A stretch of DNA of 64,000 nt from Sinohyriopsis cumingii (GCA_028554795.2 CM068825.1:155549053-155613052); one strand, 5' to 3'. Shown: positions 40,375-48,880, numbered from the stretch's first letter. The notes: a model not told the origin generated them from the letters alone. Numbers and translations: made by a program.

Positions 40375-41265
40375 GTAACAAATATTGTATTTATTTTATT
40401 TTGTTTCTTGTAATTGTCTAGGTATTTTAATTTCATTTTATCGGCAAGAAAATAGTCTTGCATGTGATAATTTGCTTTTGAACACCAGCTAACCAAAACA
40501 AGCGACCAACTACTTCTGAAAATATCTTAGAAATCTACTATGCCCTAAACAAATATCGTTAAGTGATTTTTCTTCTAAATGATTTACAAAAATGGTGATC
40601 GAGCGTTTAATGGATAATGGGTGATACCAGAGGGTAAGGACTCAAATACAAACCCCGTTTGATATCACCCCTCTGATGGCTGTAAACATTAAACATTAAT
40701 TTTATCGCTCTGTCAGATGTTAAATTTGTATCTGAGAAAACTATCAATAGTCCAGAGATAATCATTTAGTTTGGATAGGCATAATTTTACATTTTATTTC
40801 ACTTTGAGTTTTCTAATACACTGCTTTAAATGTTGGGGTATTTACTAAACATATCAACTACATCCATAAGCATGATCAAATAAAAGAAAACTGTTTTTTT
40901 TTTTTTTTAAAGATCCAGCAACCATATAAAAAGATTACGTCCCTCGACGTAAGAAGCTGAATTATAGGTCCTTAGATATATTTACCTTTTTTGCGTTTTT
41001 TTTGTTTGCTGTTAATATCTAAGCTATTGGCATTTTATAATAAATGGCAAACCCATTTTTCTCTGCTAAGTTTCTTTTGGGAGGAGGGGTTGAAGTTCAA
41101 CATGGTGGTTATCTTCTGAACTGCCATGCGATCCTGACTGTCAGAGCGTAATCGTCGACCGATCGTTGCTCATTCGCATATCTAATACGTGCACGTACAC
41201 CACGAAATAAACAAAGCCGATATGCGTATGTTTACGGTACATAATATTGTGTTTGGTTATTGCAG

Positions 41266-41324
41266 ATAAATCCAGATACAACAATACCGACGATGGTGGA
41301 TGGAAACTACAGTTTGTGGGAAAG
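41266..41324 (+). CDS. GST gene, second common exon
   Basis: 59 nt between TATTGCAG and GTAAAG. It reads INPDTTIPTMVDGNYSLWE plus two bases AG. This is the GST segment with the cis-proline of the IP motif and the D...LWES element that contacts the glutathione gamma-glutamyl group. The two leftover bases plus the T at 58721 restore Ser, so the 17.4-kb intron carrying the Polinton splits that codon. Confidence 0.85.
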
Positions 41325-41810
41325 GTAAAGTACAAGATTTAACATATTAAATATAATCAAAACAAGGCAGACAATTGGCAAAGAACTGGAACAAAGTAAG
41401 AGAACTGAAATATATTATGTCAAGGCACATCATTATTGGAAAGACTGGCTATCAAGTTACAAGTCCAGTAGCAAAGTAACATGTTATATAGAGATAGTAT
41501 ATAGCAGAAATTTGAGTCTCACTAACCAAGGTTTTACTAAAAACAGAAACACTCTTGGATTCTACATGTTGCGTTAAATTAAACGAGCATGTTTTAGTGT
41601 GAAACACTGCTCTTGAACATACTAAAATGTGTGTTTTGCGAACTCGAAAGTGAAATCTAATTTTTGTTTAAGAACAAAATTAAAAAGGAAGGTCGAAAGA
41701 GTATTGTATTTGTTGCATTCATTCTTTCCAGTTTTTCAATGTTAGTGGCTGTTCATTTGAAATTAGAATGTTATACTTTTTATGCGTGGTAGCTTGCGAT
41801 TATATGTGTC

Positions 41811-42027
41811 AGCAGCAGGGAAGTTCTACAGACCAGGTGGCACAGACGAAATTAACCTTTCCAGACAAATAATTTCCGTAGAACCCTCAGAATTCAAAAA
41901 TAAAGCCTCCTACGCGAAATAATCCGAAAAATTCCCCCCCAATTTGCATTTTCGGGCATAAAAAAAATGGCAGCTTTTTTGGGGGGGGTATTGTAAAATT
42001 TATTTGCTGTAATTGAATTTGGGTTGC
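41811..42027 (+). repeat. Polinton left terminal inverted repeat
   Basis: 217 bp, matching 57947-58163 in inverse with about four mismatches (three clustered near 41837, one at 42008). It starts AGCAGCAGGG. It contains a block of homopolymers: C7, A8, T6 and G8 within about 70 bp. The ATPase stop codon lies five bases inside it. Confidence 0.95.
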
Positions 42028-42031
42028 AATT

Positions 42032-42682
42032 TTATGAGTAAATCTGATCAAGACCGATTCGATATCTACTACGCGGATCATGAAGATTAATCGTGACAAA
42101 TCCGTGCGGAGTTGCCTGAGCGTGACTAAAGAAACTTTTAAACTTATTTATATCCATATCGCCATTGCACCAAGTTTGATGGATATTCCTCAGTGTGTGA
42201 GTATCAACGCCATTGAAAACTGATAAAATATTACAATTATCTCTAATAACCTTCGGAATTTGCGTATATCGCTGCGTCACGTAAATCACATCGGTGTTCT
42301 TGTGTCGGCCACGCGAGAATATCCTGGCCGGATTAGTTTGCTTATCCAGCATCACATCGTCGAAAACAACAAGATTATTAGCATCACCGTCTAAATTTTC
42401 CACTGATGGAGTTTCATTGATATCCGTTATAAATTCTATTGTGCCATCCTCAGTATTATCGCTAAATTCCTTTAGTACTTGATAACATCGCTGATCATCT
42501 ACGGATGGCGCAACTAAATACAATTTATCCCATTTTAGCCATCTCATTATCAAATTTAGCAATAACTGAGTTTTTCCAGATCCCGACGGTCCAATAATTA
42601 TCATTCTTATCGAATTCGGTAATGCTGAAGTGTGTTTCACTTGCTCGCGTTTTTTCGTGGCTGAAAAATCAATTACATTCAT
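42032..42682 (-). CDS. FtsK/HerA-type genome packaging ATPase (A32-like)
   Basis: 216 aa from an ATG at 42682. Walker A GPSGSGKT at residues 31-38, Walker B VVFDDV at 105-110 and a TQR sensor at about 136-138. Size and motif spacing match the short packaging ATPases of Polintons, virophages and adintoviruses, which translocate genomic DNA into the capsid and are related to poxvirus A32. It starts 14 bp from the start codon of the divergent zinc-ribbon gene and ends against the left TIR. The frame is intact. Confidence 0.85.
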   Translation of the reverse strand: MNVIDFSATKKREQVKHTSALPNSIRMIIIGPSGSGKTQLLLNLIMRWLKWDKLYLVAPSVDDQRCYQVLKEFSDNTEDGTIEFITDINETPSVENLDGDANNLVVFDDVMLDKQTNPARIFSRGRHKNTDVIYVTQRYTQIPKVIRDNCNILSVFNGVDTHTLRNIHQTWCNGDMDINKFKSFFSHAQATPHGFVTINLHDPRSRYRIGLDQIYS

Positions 42683-42696
42683 GTTATTAGAATATT

Positions 42697-42873
42697 ATGG
42701 ATTCATATTGTGTTAAGTGTCGCACTCGAACTGCTACGCTAAATCCAATCGAAGTTGTTACACGCAACAACAGGAATGCTATCAAAGGTGAATGTGCGGT
42801 TTGTGGTACAATCAAATATAGATTCGTTAAAAAAAAGATAGAAGAACCGGAGGAGATATTACCGCCTCCTTAA
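42697..42873 (+). CDS. Small zinc-ribbon protein (DUF5679-like)
   Basis: 58 aa from ATG at 42697 to TAA at 42871. Two Cys pairs, YCVKCR at residues 4-9 and CAVCGT at 33-38, form a zinc ribbon. This is the pattern of the DUF5679 family, short proteins common in giant viruses and Polintons, of unknown function. The C-terminus is acidic and ends in prolines. An A8 run at 42829-42836 near the 3' end contains an A-AAA-AAG heptamer in the zero frame. The PLA2 frame begins immediately after it in the -1 frame. Confidence 0.7.
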   Translation: MDSYCVKCRTRTATLNPIEVVTRNNRNAIKGECAVCGTIKYRFVKKKIEEPEEILPPP

Positions 42874-43208
42874 CAAATCTGCCAGGATTGCCTTGGGCGA
42901 AATATCCCGGAGAGAAACATCTGCCAGGATACAACTATTGCGGACCTGGTACAAGGCTAGATATAAGACTTAATAATAATAATCAACCAAATCCTGGTGA
43001 AGAACCAGTAAACGCTATCGATAACGCATGTTATTATCACGATCTCGCATATCGCAGTGGAGATTTAGAACAACGACATCTCGCTGATGTGAAGCTAATT
43101 CACGCAATAGACGCAGTACCTAATAAAAAATTCAAAGAAAAATTGGCAACTTGGTTGATAAAAGGAGCAATGAAAGGTAAATTAGTTCTCGGTGCTGGTA
43201 AATTATAA
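42831..43208 (+). CDS. Parvovirus-type phospholipase A2 (no ATG start)
   Basis: The frame is open from 42831 to TAA at 43206. Numbering from the TTG at 42888, the calcium loop YNYCGPG is at 15-21 and the catalytic pair HD at 51-52 in CYYHDLAY. This is the compact PLA2 of parvovirus VP1 unique regions, also found in adintoviruses/Polintons, where it helps virions breach endosomal membranes. No ATG occurs before the catalytic core. Either a TTG/other non-ATG start, splicing, or a -1 shift from the zinc-ribbon gene supplies the start. Its stop overlaps the integrase start as TAATG. Confidence 0.8.
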   Translation, partial: KKDRRTGGDITASLTNLPGLPWAKYPGEKHLPGYNYCGPGTRLDIRLNNNNQPNPGEEPVNAIDNACYYHDLAYRSGDLEQRHLADVKLIHAIDAVPNKKFKEKLATWLIKGAMKGKLVLGAGKL

Positions 43209-44158
43209 TGGAGCAGATATATTATTCTCCGCGAGGATTTTGGAAAGGAAAATCAGCAATTGCCAAACTTGCCAAGGCCGCAAAAGTAAAACACTCCACC
43301 GCTGCATCATGGTTATCAAAGCAAGCTGTTTGGCAAATTTATCTTCCTCCGCCTAAGAAAATACCATATGCGAGTTTCTCTGTCAGCGTCCCTAATGAAG
43401 TTCATCAGGCCGACTTAATGTTTCTTCCTTACGATACCGTTGACGGAGTTATATACAAATATGTTCTGACGGTTGTTGATATTGCAAGTAGGTACAAAGA
43501 AGCGGAACCGTTATCGAATAAAACAGCAACAGATATTGCTAAGGCGTTTAGCGAAATTTATTCACGATCTCCATTAACATGGCCGAAGCTTCTCCAGGTT
43601 GATCCAGGTCGAGAATTTCTTGGCGCGGTTACTTCACTGATGAAAAAGAATAATGTTAAAATCCGTCGCGGTATTGTAGGTGTTCATCACAATCAAGCTA
43701 TCGTTGAGAGATTCAATAAAACTCTTGCAGAACGATTATTCGGATATCAGTACGCGCGCGAATTTATCCAAGATAAACGATCTCACGATTGGGTAACAAG
43801 ATTACCTCACGTGATTAACGCGCTAAATAACGAGGTAACACGAACAATATCAATGAAACCCGCAATTGCAATTACAAAAACAAAAATACCACTAAAGCGA
43901 GATTCTACTATTTCACCGGTGATGGGTAGTGTCACGGTTAGATATTTATATAAAGAAGGCGAGGCCGAGGGTGGCAGAAAAAGAGCAACCGATCCAAACT
44001 GGAGTGTTACAACGCATAAAATATCGGCCGTAACAAGATCATCAGGAAGACCAGCAATTTATTTTCTAGATTCATTAGCACCACAACGAGGATTTACCAA
44101 AGAGGAACTACAAGTAATTCCAAAGGATACTCAATTACCGCCATCTTCGTTAATGTGA
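43208..44158 (+). CDS. Retroviral-type (rve) integrase
   Basis: 316 aa from ATG at 43208. The catalytic triad is visible as D69 (HQADL), D132 (QVDPG) and E167 (AIVERFNKTL), with 34 residues between the last two. Polinton integrases insert the element with a short target duplication and are related to retroviral and Ty3 integrases. An N-terminal helix-turn-helix-like stretch (20-45) takes the place of the zinc domain. The C-terminal part carries SH3-like, basic segments and no recognisable chromodomain. The 3' end overlaps the polymerase gene tail-to-tail by 28 bp. Confidence 0.95.
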   Translation: MEQIYYSPRGFWKGKSAIAKLAKAAKVKHSTAASWLSKQAVWQIYLPPPKKIPYASFSVSVPNEVHQADLMFLPYDTVDGVIYKYVLTVVDIASRYKEAEPLSNKTATDIAKAFSEIYSRSPLTWPKLLQVDPGREFLGAVTSLMKKNNVKIRRGIVGVHHNQAIVERFNKTLAERLFGYQYAREFIQDKRSHDWVTRLPHVINALNNEVTRTISMKPAIAITKTKIPLKRDSTISPVMGSVTVRYLYKEGEAEGGRKRATDPNWSVTTHKISAVTRSSGRPAIYFLDSLAPQRGFTKEELQVIPKDTQLPPSSLM

Positions 44159-47115
44159 AATTTAATTCTACCCAACTGAGATAATTTTCTTACTCGAGAA
44201 ACAGCTAGATAAACTAAATTTGACCAGGAAATTCTATCATCGACAATCCAGACTTGACCATCTACTGTTAATCCCTGTGACGAGTGAATCGTTGCTGCGT
44301 ATCCAAGTTTCCACGGCGATCTTTCTGCGTTTATCGCATCGTTGACAAGATTAATATCAACGAAAATAATATCGTTCAAAACTAATATTTTTTCTTCTCC
44401 GTATGGCAAAGTAACATTAATATTTTGTTTTCTGGTATCAGCAGGCCTATAGCACAACGGAACCTGCAACGTTGGAAATTTCTCGCAGTGAAGCTTGAAT
44501 AGTATTTCCTGAATAGTATCGCGAATAATTTTCCTACTAGCAACAATCAAATGATCTGGACGCCACAAAGTTAGAAAATTATCCATCGAAGTCTCGTCAA
44601 TTATTTTTCTCATCACATCACATTGAAACTTATTAGGTTGCAATCGAATCATTTTTTTAAACTCAGTTAGTAAATTATCATTAGATCTATAATCGGCATC
44701 AATCTCTTCATAATAATCCACAAAGTTTCTGAGCCATCTATGAGGAGATTCACCATCAATAGGATCAGGTTGACCATGATCTCCGCACATTATCACTGCA
44801 GTATTTTTTTCTTCCAACCAACTTAGGAATGATTTTAGTATAACTAAATTTACTGTGCAAATTTCATCAAATACTATAATCTTGTTGATATATTTGTTTC
44901 CCATTCGAGCCGGATCCCATAATCCACCACTGTACTTGAAATAACTGTGATACGTGCAAGAACTAACGCCACGCTGCTTTATTTCTCTTGCTAACCTGTG
45001 AGTTGGAGTTAACACTATCATATCAGAGTTTGAAAATAAGTTTATCGCTCGTGTGGTTTTACCACTACCGCCAGGACCATTCAGATAAACGAATTTGTTT
45101 CGTGAAATCGGATCAAACGCAGATGATGCTGCTGATACTTCATCGCATTGGTCTTTATGAAACTTATCGCAATCTTCTACATCAGCGTCTTCACAATAAT
45201 CTAGAATATCCTCATTTTTTATTCTCCAGGTTCCCCAAGAACCATCGGTGATTAAATTTTCCAACCTACACTGATATTTTTTATTGATATAAAACGAATC
45301 CGTTGCAACCCTTACCGCGATATCGGCAAATTTATTTATCATTGACAGCAAATTAATACTCACATAAGCGAGCATCGATGATCTTAAATGAGTATACTGC
45401 GCTGATTCTCCATCGAGATAAGTAATCACGGTACCTAATTTCGTTCCATCAATAATAATATTTTCTCTATTGCAAAATATTCCTCTTGACACCGTATCGG
45501 CAATAATAAAATCCATCTCAGCATCATTGATAAATAACCTAGCGTGTCTGTGTTTATGATCAACTGATCCTCCTTGAGTAAATTTACCAATTATTTTTCT
45601 TCCAATATCTTTCGCGTTTTCACAATCCGTTGGCAACCACACTTCAGTTTGTTTCCTATACGATATAATTGCCTCGCTTATCGTCAACGATATCAACATC
45701 GATGAATCTAGCATATATCTCAACAGCACTATGGGAACCCATCTTCGCTGAGATAAATGCCGACCAAACCAAATATAGCAAATCCTATGTAAATTTTCAG
45801 CAAGTTCGAATGAAGTAACATTAGCGAATCCTGTCATAACAAAATCAGGTAACGGTCCGTTAATTGCCACTCTAGTCATCTCGCTGGTAGGATGGCCGAA
45901 TTTAGCAAAGTAATCTGCACAATCGCCATATCCAAGGAAACTTCCAGGATAACACGCGCTCATATCAACTGAAATCATATCTTCGAAATAATATTTGGTA
46001 TTCCACAATCCTCCATGACCGTATTCGATACAACTAAGTTGAATATCATTAAGAAACTCATTCCTTGTGGGTTTCCACGAATTTCTTTCTCTCGCGGCAT
46101 GAGCGGCAACAGATGGAACAGTAAAACAATTTGTCAGCAACTGATCTGGATTTGACGAATATTTCTCCGCGATATTTCTCATCGCTTCATGCAATTTTTC
46201 ATCACGGTAAATATCTCCGCGTGGCAAGATAAATTGATCGTATTTTTCTTCGCTAGAAAATAACCAAACCGATATTGGATCAGACTTTGCTAATAATTTG
46301 ATATATCGGAACATTGCATCAGAATTGTCTTTTACGTCATCCGTGAAAAATTCCACGGGATAGAATTTAATGGAGCGATCCTTCGGGAATATCATCACTG
46401 ACTGCGACCACGCATGTGAATTATGATCAACAATTTCGATTGGTGTTCCTCGAGATTTATACGGCGACGAATATAATATTTCACCCGATAGTGTTTTAAC
46501 CGTAATAGGAAATTTAAGTTTCTTGCTCAGCGCAGCAACATCATCAATCGATGCACCATCAGCAACTGTCTTTGCCCATGAATTAATTTTATCCAATCTC
46601 AATTGGGTCAGACCAGATCCGCGACGAGCATTTTTCATATGCTCGATAACTCTCTCAGCCACGCAATTTATCATCGGTGATTCTTTCATCGCTGGTAGAT
46701 TTTTCGCATCAGGATTATTATTCAGCCGATAAATTCCATACACTACAGCACTAGAAGGATAGGCTCTAGCATAATAAGGACCATCAATTCCCAATAATAA
46801 TCCTGGCTTCGAATTCTTATCAAGAACGACATTTTTCTTACCGCCGCGTACTGGATCTCGTTTGTCGCGAATAATCCAAGTATCGTCCGGCATTTGTGCA
46901 ATAAATTTTATTCCAAAGATAAATCGCTCATCCTTGTGTTCAGATTTTATGTGTTCGATTATCTTCCTTGCTCGCTCTAGATTCATCGTAGCATCAATGA
47001 AATTAGTTTTCCAAGTTGACCAAACATGAATCGCGCCATCGTCGAAAAATTCTTTCTTTGCACGATCTACTTCAGGAATGATATATTCTGCCTCATCAAG
47101 ATCAAATAAATCCAT
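44131..47115 (-). CDS. PolB-like DNA polymerase fused to SF1 helicase
   Basis: 994 aa from ATG at 47115. The polymerase part shows motif A VDMSACYP (383-390), a motif-B-like segment RKIIGKFTQGG (506-516) and motif C VATDSFYI (603-610), where the first Asp of the usual DTD is Ala and the second is kept. The helicase part starts near 670: Walker A GPGGSGKTT (680-688), Walker B IIVFDEI (746-752), motif III GDHGQPDP (778-785), and the Pif1/RecD-like end YAATIHSSQGL (939-949) and LAVSRVRKL (970-978). Canonical exonuclease motifs are not obvious by eye. The role is genome replication, probably protein-primed from the TIRs. Polymerase and helicase in one chain is unusual for Polintons, whose pPolB usually stands alone. 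Confidence 0.8.
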   Translation of the reverse strand: MDLFDLDEAEYIIPEVDRAKKEFFDDGAIHVWSTWKTNFIDATMNLERARKIIEHIKSEHKDERFIFGIKFIAQMPDDTWIIRDKRDPVRGGKKNVVLDKNSKPGLLLGIDGPYYARAYPSSAVVYGIYRLNNNPDAKNLPAMKESPMINCVAERVIEHMKNARRGSGLTQLRLDKINSWAKTVADGASIDDVAALSKKLKFPITVKTLSGEILYSSPYKSRGTPIEIVDHNSHAWSQSVMIFPKDRSIKFYPVEFFTDDVKDNSDAMFRYIKLLAKSDPISVWLFSSEEKYDQFILPRGDIYRDEKLHEAMRNIAEKYSSNPDQLLTNCFTVPSVAAHAARERNSWKPTRNEFLNDIQLSCIEYGHGGLWNTKYYFEDMISVDMSACYPGSFLGYGDCADYFAKFGHPTSEMTRVAINGPLPDFVMTGFANVTSFELAENLHRICYIWFGRHLSQRRWVPIVLLRYMLDSSMLISLTISEAIISYRKQTEVWLPTDCENAKDIGRKIIGKFTQGGSVDHKHRHARLFINDAEMDFIIADTVSRGIFCNRENIIIDGTKLGTVITYLDGESAQYTHLRSSMLAYVSINLLSMINKFADIAVRVATDSFYINKKYQCRLENLITDGSWGTWRIKNEDILDYCEDADVEDCDKFHKDQCDEVSAASSAFDPISRNKFVYLNGPGGSGKTTRAINLFSNSDMIVLTPTHRLAREIKQRGVSSCTYHSYFKYSGGLWDPARMGNKYINKIIVFDEICTVNLVILKSFLSWLEEKNTAVIMCGDHGQPDPIDGESPHRWLRNFVDYYEEIDADYRSNDNLLTEFKKMIRLQPNKFQCDVMRKIIDETSMDNFLTLWRPDHLIVASRKIIRDTIQEILFKLHCEKFPTLQVPLCYRPADTRKQNINVTLPYGEEKILVLNDIIFVDINLVNDAINAERSPWKLGYAATIHSSQGLTVDGQVWIVDDRISWSNLVYLAVSRVRKLSQLGRIKFHINEDGGN

Positions 47116-47148
47116 TATTATATTTTAGACAAATATCTAATTATAATA
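47116..47148. promoter_or_regulatory. 33-bp divergent spacer (candidate bidirectional promoter)
   Basis: Separates the divergent ATGs of the polymerase-helicase and the Cys-rich gene. It is AT-only except for a few bases, with TATTTTAGA and TATAATA words. Confidence 0.3.
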
Positions 47149-47439
47149 ATGAAGCAATGCGCTTGGATAATAGTCGGATCAACAAAATCATGTGATAAAT
47201 CTTGCAGAGGTGAATATTGCGGCGCTCATATATACGAAGTTCGACGAGGCAACAAAGGACCACAACGATGTTTGGTTTGCCAAGTTGGCATTCGAGGAAA
47301 GACTCGATTATGTTTTTCTTGTGGTGGAAAGAAATATCGTGAGCTACGGAGATATTATGAAAAGAAATCTTCCTCAGTAATTTCTTGTGAAGAAGATTAT
47401 ATTAATCGTTTCAAAGCAAATTATGATTTAGAAGTATAA
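47149..47439 (+). CDS. Small Cys/His-rich putative zinc-binding protein
   Basis: 96 aa from ATG at 47149. Candidate ligands are C4, C15, C19, C24, H27, then a second ribbon C41-x2-C44 and C55-x2-C58, followed by a basic segment (KKYRELRRYYEKK). It has two zinc modules, the second resembling a treble-clef or rubredoxin knuckle. Similar short proteins occur beside Polinton replication genes; the function is unknown, with nucleic acid binding plausible. It is divergent from the polymerase, with the HNH gene 10 bp downstream on the same strand. Confidence 0.6.
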   Translation: MKQCAWIIVGSTKSCDKSCRGEYCGAHIYEVRRGNKGPQRCLVCQVGIRGKTRLCFSCGGKKYRELRRYYEKKSSSVISCEEDYINRFKANYDLEV

Positions 47440-47449
47440 AATATTATAT

Positions 47450-48007
47450 ATGGAAATGAAATCAACGATTCCTATGAGCGAATATAGATCACATCCTACC
47501 ATTGATGATTATGAAGCATCCAAGGATGGAAATGTGAGACACATCAGAACGAAGAATCTTGTTGGTAATATTAATATGAATGGATATCTCAAATTCACAA
47601 TCAGCAAAAATAATAGGCGAAGAAAAACAAATTACTTCGTTCACAGATTTGTGTTCGAATGTTTCCATGGACTCATCAGAGACAATTTGGTTATAGATCA
47701 TATCGATGGAAATAAACTTAATAATGAATTAACTAATCTTCGAGTTGTGACTCAGAGTGAAAATTGTTCCTCGGGTAACACTGGAAAACATCCGAAAGAT
47801 GCCAAGTCAGTTAAGTCGGTAAATCAAGAAACAAATGAAGAAATTGCATTTGAGTCGATATATGCTGCTGCGAAATTTTATGAAATTACTCCAGTATCGA
47901 TATGGCGAGTAGCGGAGGGAATAAACCACAGAACATTTTCCTACAATCTCGGTGAGTGGATCAGATTCTTCTATGTTCCAATAATATTTGATGATGATGA
48001 AGAATAA
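47450..48007 (+). CDS. Free-standing HNH homing-type endonuclease
   Basis: 185 aa from ATG at 47450. An N-terminal NUMOD4-like segment (DYEASKDGNVRH, residues 20-31) is followed by the HNH_3 core VHRFVFECFHG and IDHIDGNKLNNELTNLRVV (64-100) with the His/Asn catalytic residues, and a C-terminal NUMOD1-like DNA-binding helix (about 121-158, ending VSIWRVAEG). It is a family of phage and giant-virus mobile endonucleases that cut DNA lacking the gene. It stands alone between two genes, not inside an intron. Its role in the element may be selfish. Confidence 0.85.
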   Translation: MEMKSTIPMSEYRSHPTIDDYEASKDGNVRHIRTKNLVGNINMNGYLKFTISKNNRRRKTNYFVHRFVFECFHGLIRDNLVIDHIDGNKLNNELTNLRVVTQSENCSSGNTGKHPKDAKSVKSVNQETNEEIAFESIYAAAKFYEITPVSIWRVAEGINHRTFSYNLGEWIRFFYVPIIFDDDEE

Positions 48008-48030
48008 TTAAATACTACAAAATTAGTATA

Positions 48031-48402
48031 ATGGACGAAGAAATAATAAACGATATTATGGGAGAGATTAATAGTTTGAAAAGAAAAATAGATCTCCCAT
48101 CGGACCTTGATGTGAATAAAATCAGATCAGAATTCGAAACAATTATTCTAGGGAGACTCGAATATAAATATACCCTGCCGTCAGAATATAAATTAATAAA
48201 GAAGATCCAAATCGCGATGTATCAATCACTTGCGACAGTCAGCGATGATCACATCGAGGATTTTGTTAAATTATCAACGCTAGTAGAAAAAGCTAGATTA
48301 ATTTTATCCGACGCATATGAATCAAGGAAAATCACAAGTTCTCGTGTCAGACAATTGAAAAAACTTGTTGATGAAAAAACAAGAGAATTTTCCAATCTTT
48401 GA
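48031..48402 (+). CDS. Hypothetical helical protein
   Basis: 123 aa from ATG at 48031, 23 bp after the HNH stop. Mostly charged, predicted helical by its heptad-like spacing, no Cys, no membrane segment. I do not recognise a family. It is the last gene of the plus-strand block and ends at the inverted-repeat structure; AATAAA follows at 48413-48418. Confidence 0.55.
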   Translation: MDEEIINDIMGEINSLKRKIDLPSDLDVNKIRSEFETIILGRLEYKYTLPSEYKLIKKIQIAMYQSLATVSDDHIEDFVKLSTLVEKARLILSDAYESRKITSSRVRQLKKLVDEKTREFSNL

Positions 48403-48880
48403 AATTTTACAAAATAAAAAAAAAGATTTAAATTTCCCTGGATTTTATTTATTTTTTTAATTTTGGCGGGGGTATTTACCTAACGGATTCACGAAATTAT
48501 ATAAATTACTTCGATTTGAGGGGTAAATACCCCAGCGGATTCACGAAATTATATAAATTACTCGATTTGAGGGGTAAATACTCAACAAAAAACATAAAAT
48601 TACGAAACTTTCTTAATTTTTCTGATTTTTATTAATTTTTTTTTATTATTTACCAAAATAATTTATTTACTGAAATTACACAAATTTATTAATTTTGAGG
48701 GGTAAATACCCCAGCGGATTCACGAAATTATATAAATTACTCGATTTGAGGGGTATTTACCCCAGCGGATTCACGAAATTATATAAATTACTCGATTTGA
48801 AGGGTAAATACCCCCGCCAAAATTAAAAAAATAAATAAAATTCAGAAAAAATATCTTTTTTTTTTATTTTGTGAAAATTT
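48402..48880. repeat. Nested inverted repeats with 52-bp direct repeats at the point of convergence
   Basis: Outer arms 48402-48427 and 48853-48880 are near-perfect inverted repeats. Inner arms 48442-48480 and 48803-48841 are a perfect 39-bp inverted repeat. Between them lie about four copies of a 52-bp unit, CAGCGGATTCACGAAATTAT, ATAAATTACTCGATTTGAGG, GGTAAATACCCC, whose end is itself a near-palindrome. A TTTCCCTGGATTTTATTTAT word occurs on both sides (48434 and 48879). It lies between convergent genes, with AATAAA signals for both strands at 48413-48418 (+) and 48889-48894 (-). Possible roles are terminator, poly(A) insulation, replication origin or recombination site. Confidence 0.9.

Noticed and set aside
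47440-48030. HNH gene as part of a group I intron or intein
   Set aside because: It lies between two complete genes with short AT spacers; neither neighbour is interrupted.
48484-48816. CRISPR-like array at the convergence point
   Set aside because: Units are adjacent with no unique spacers, the genome is animal, and no cas genes are present.
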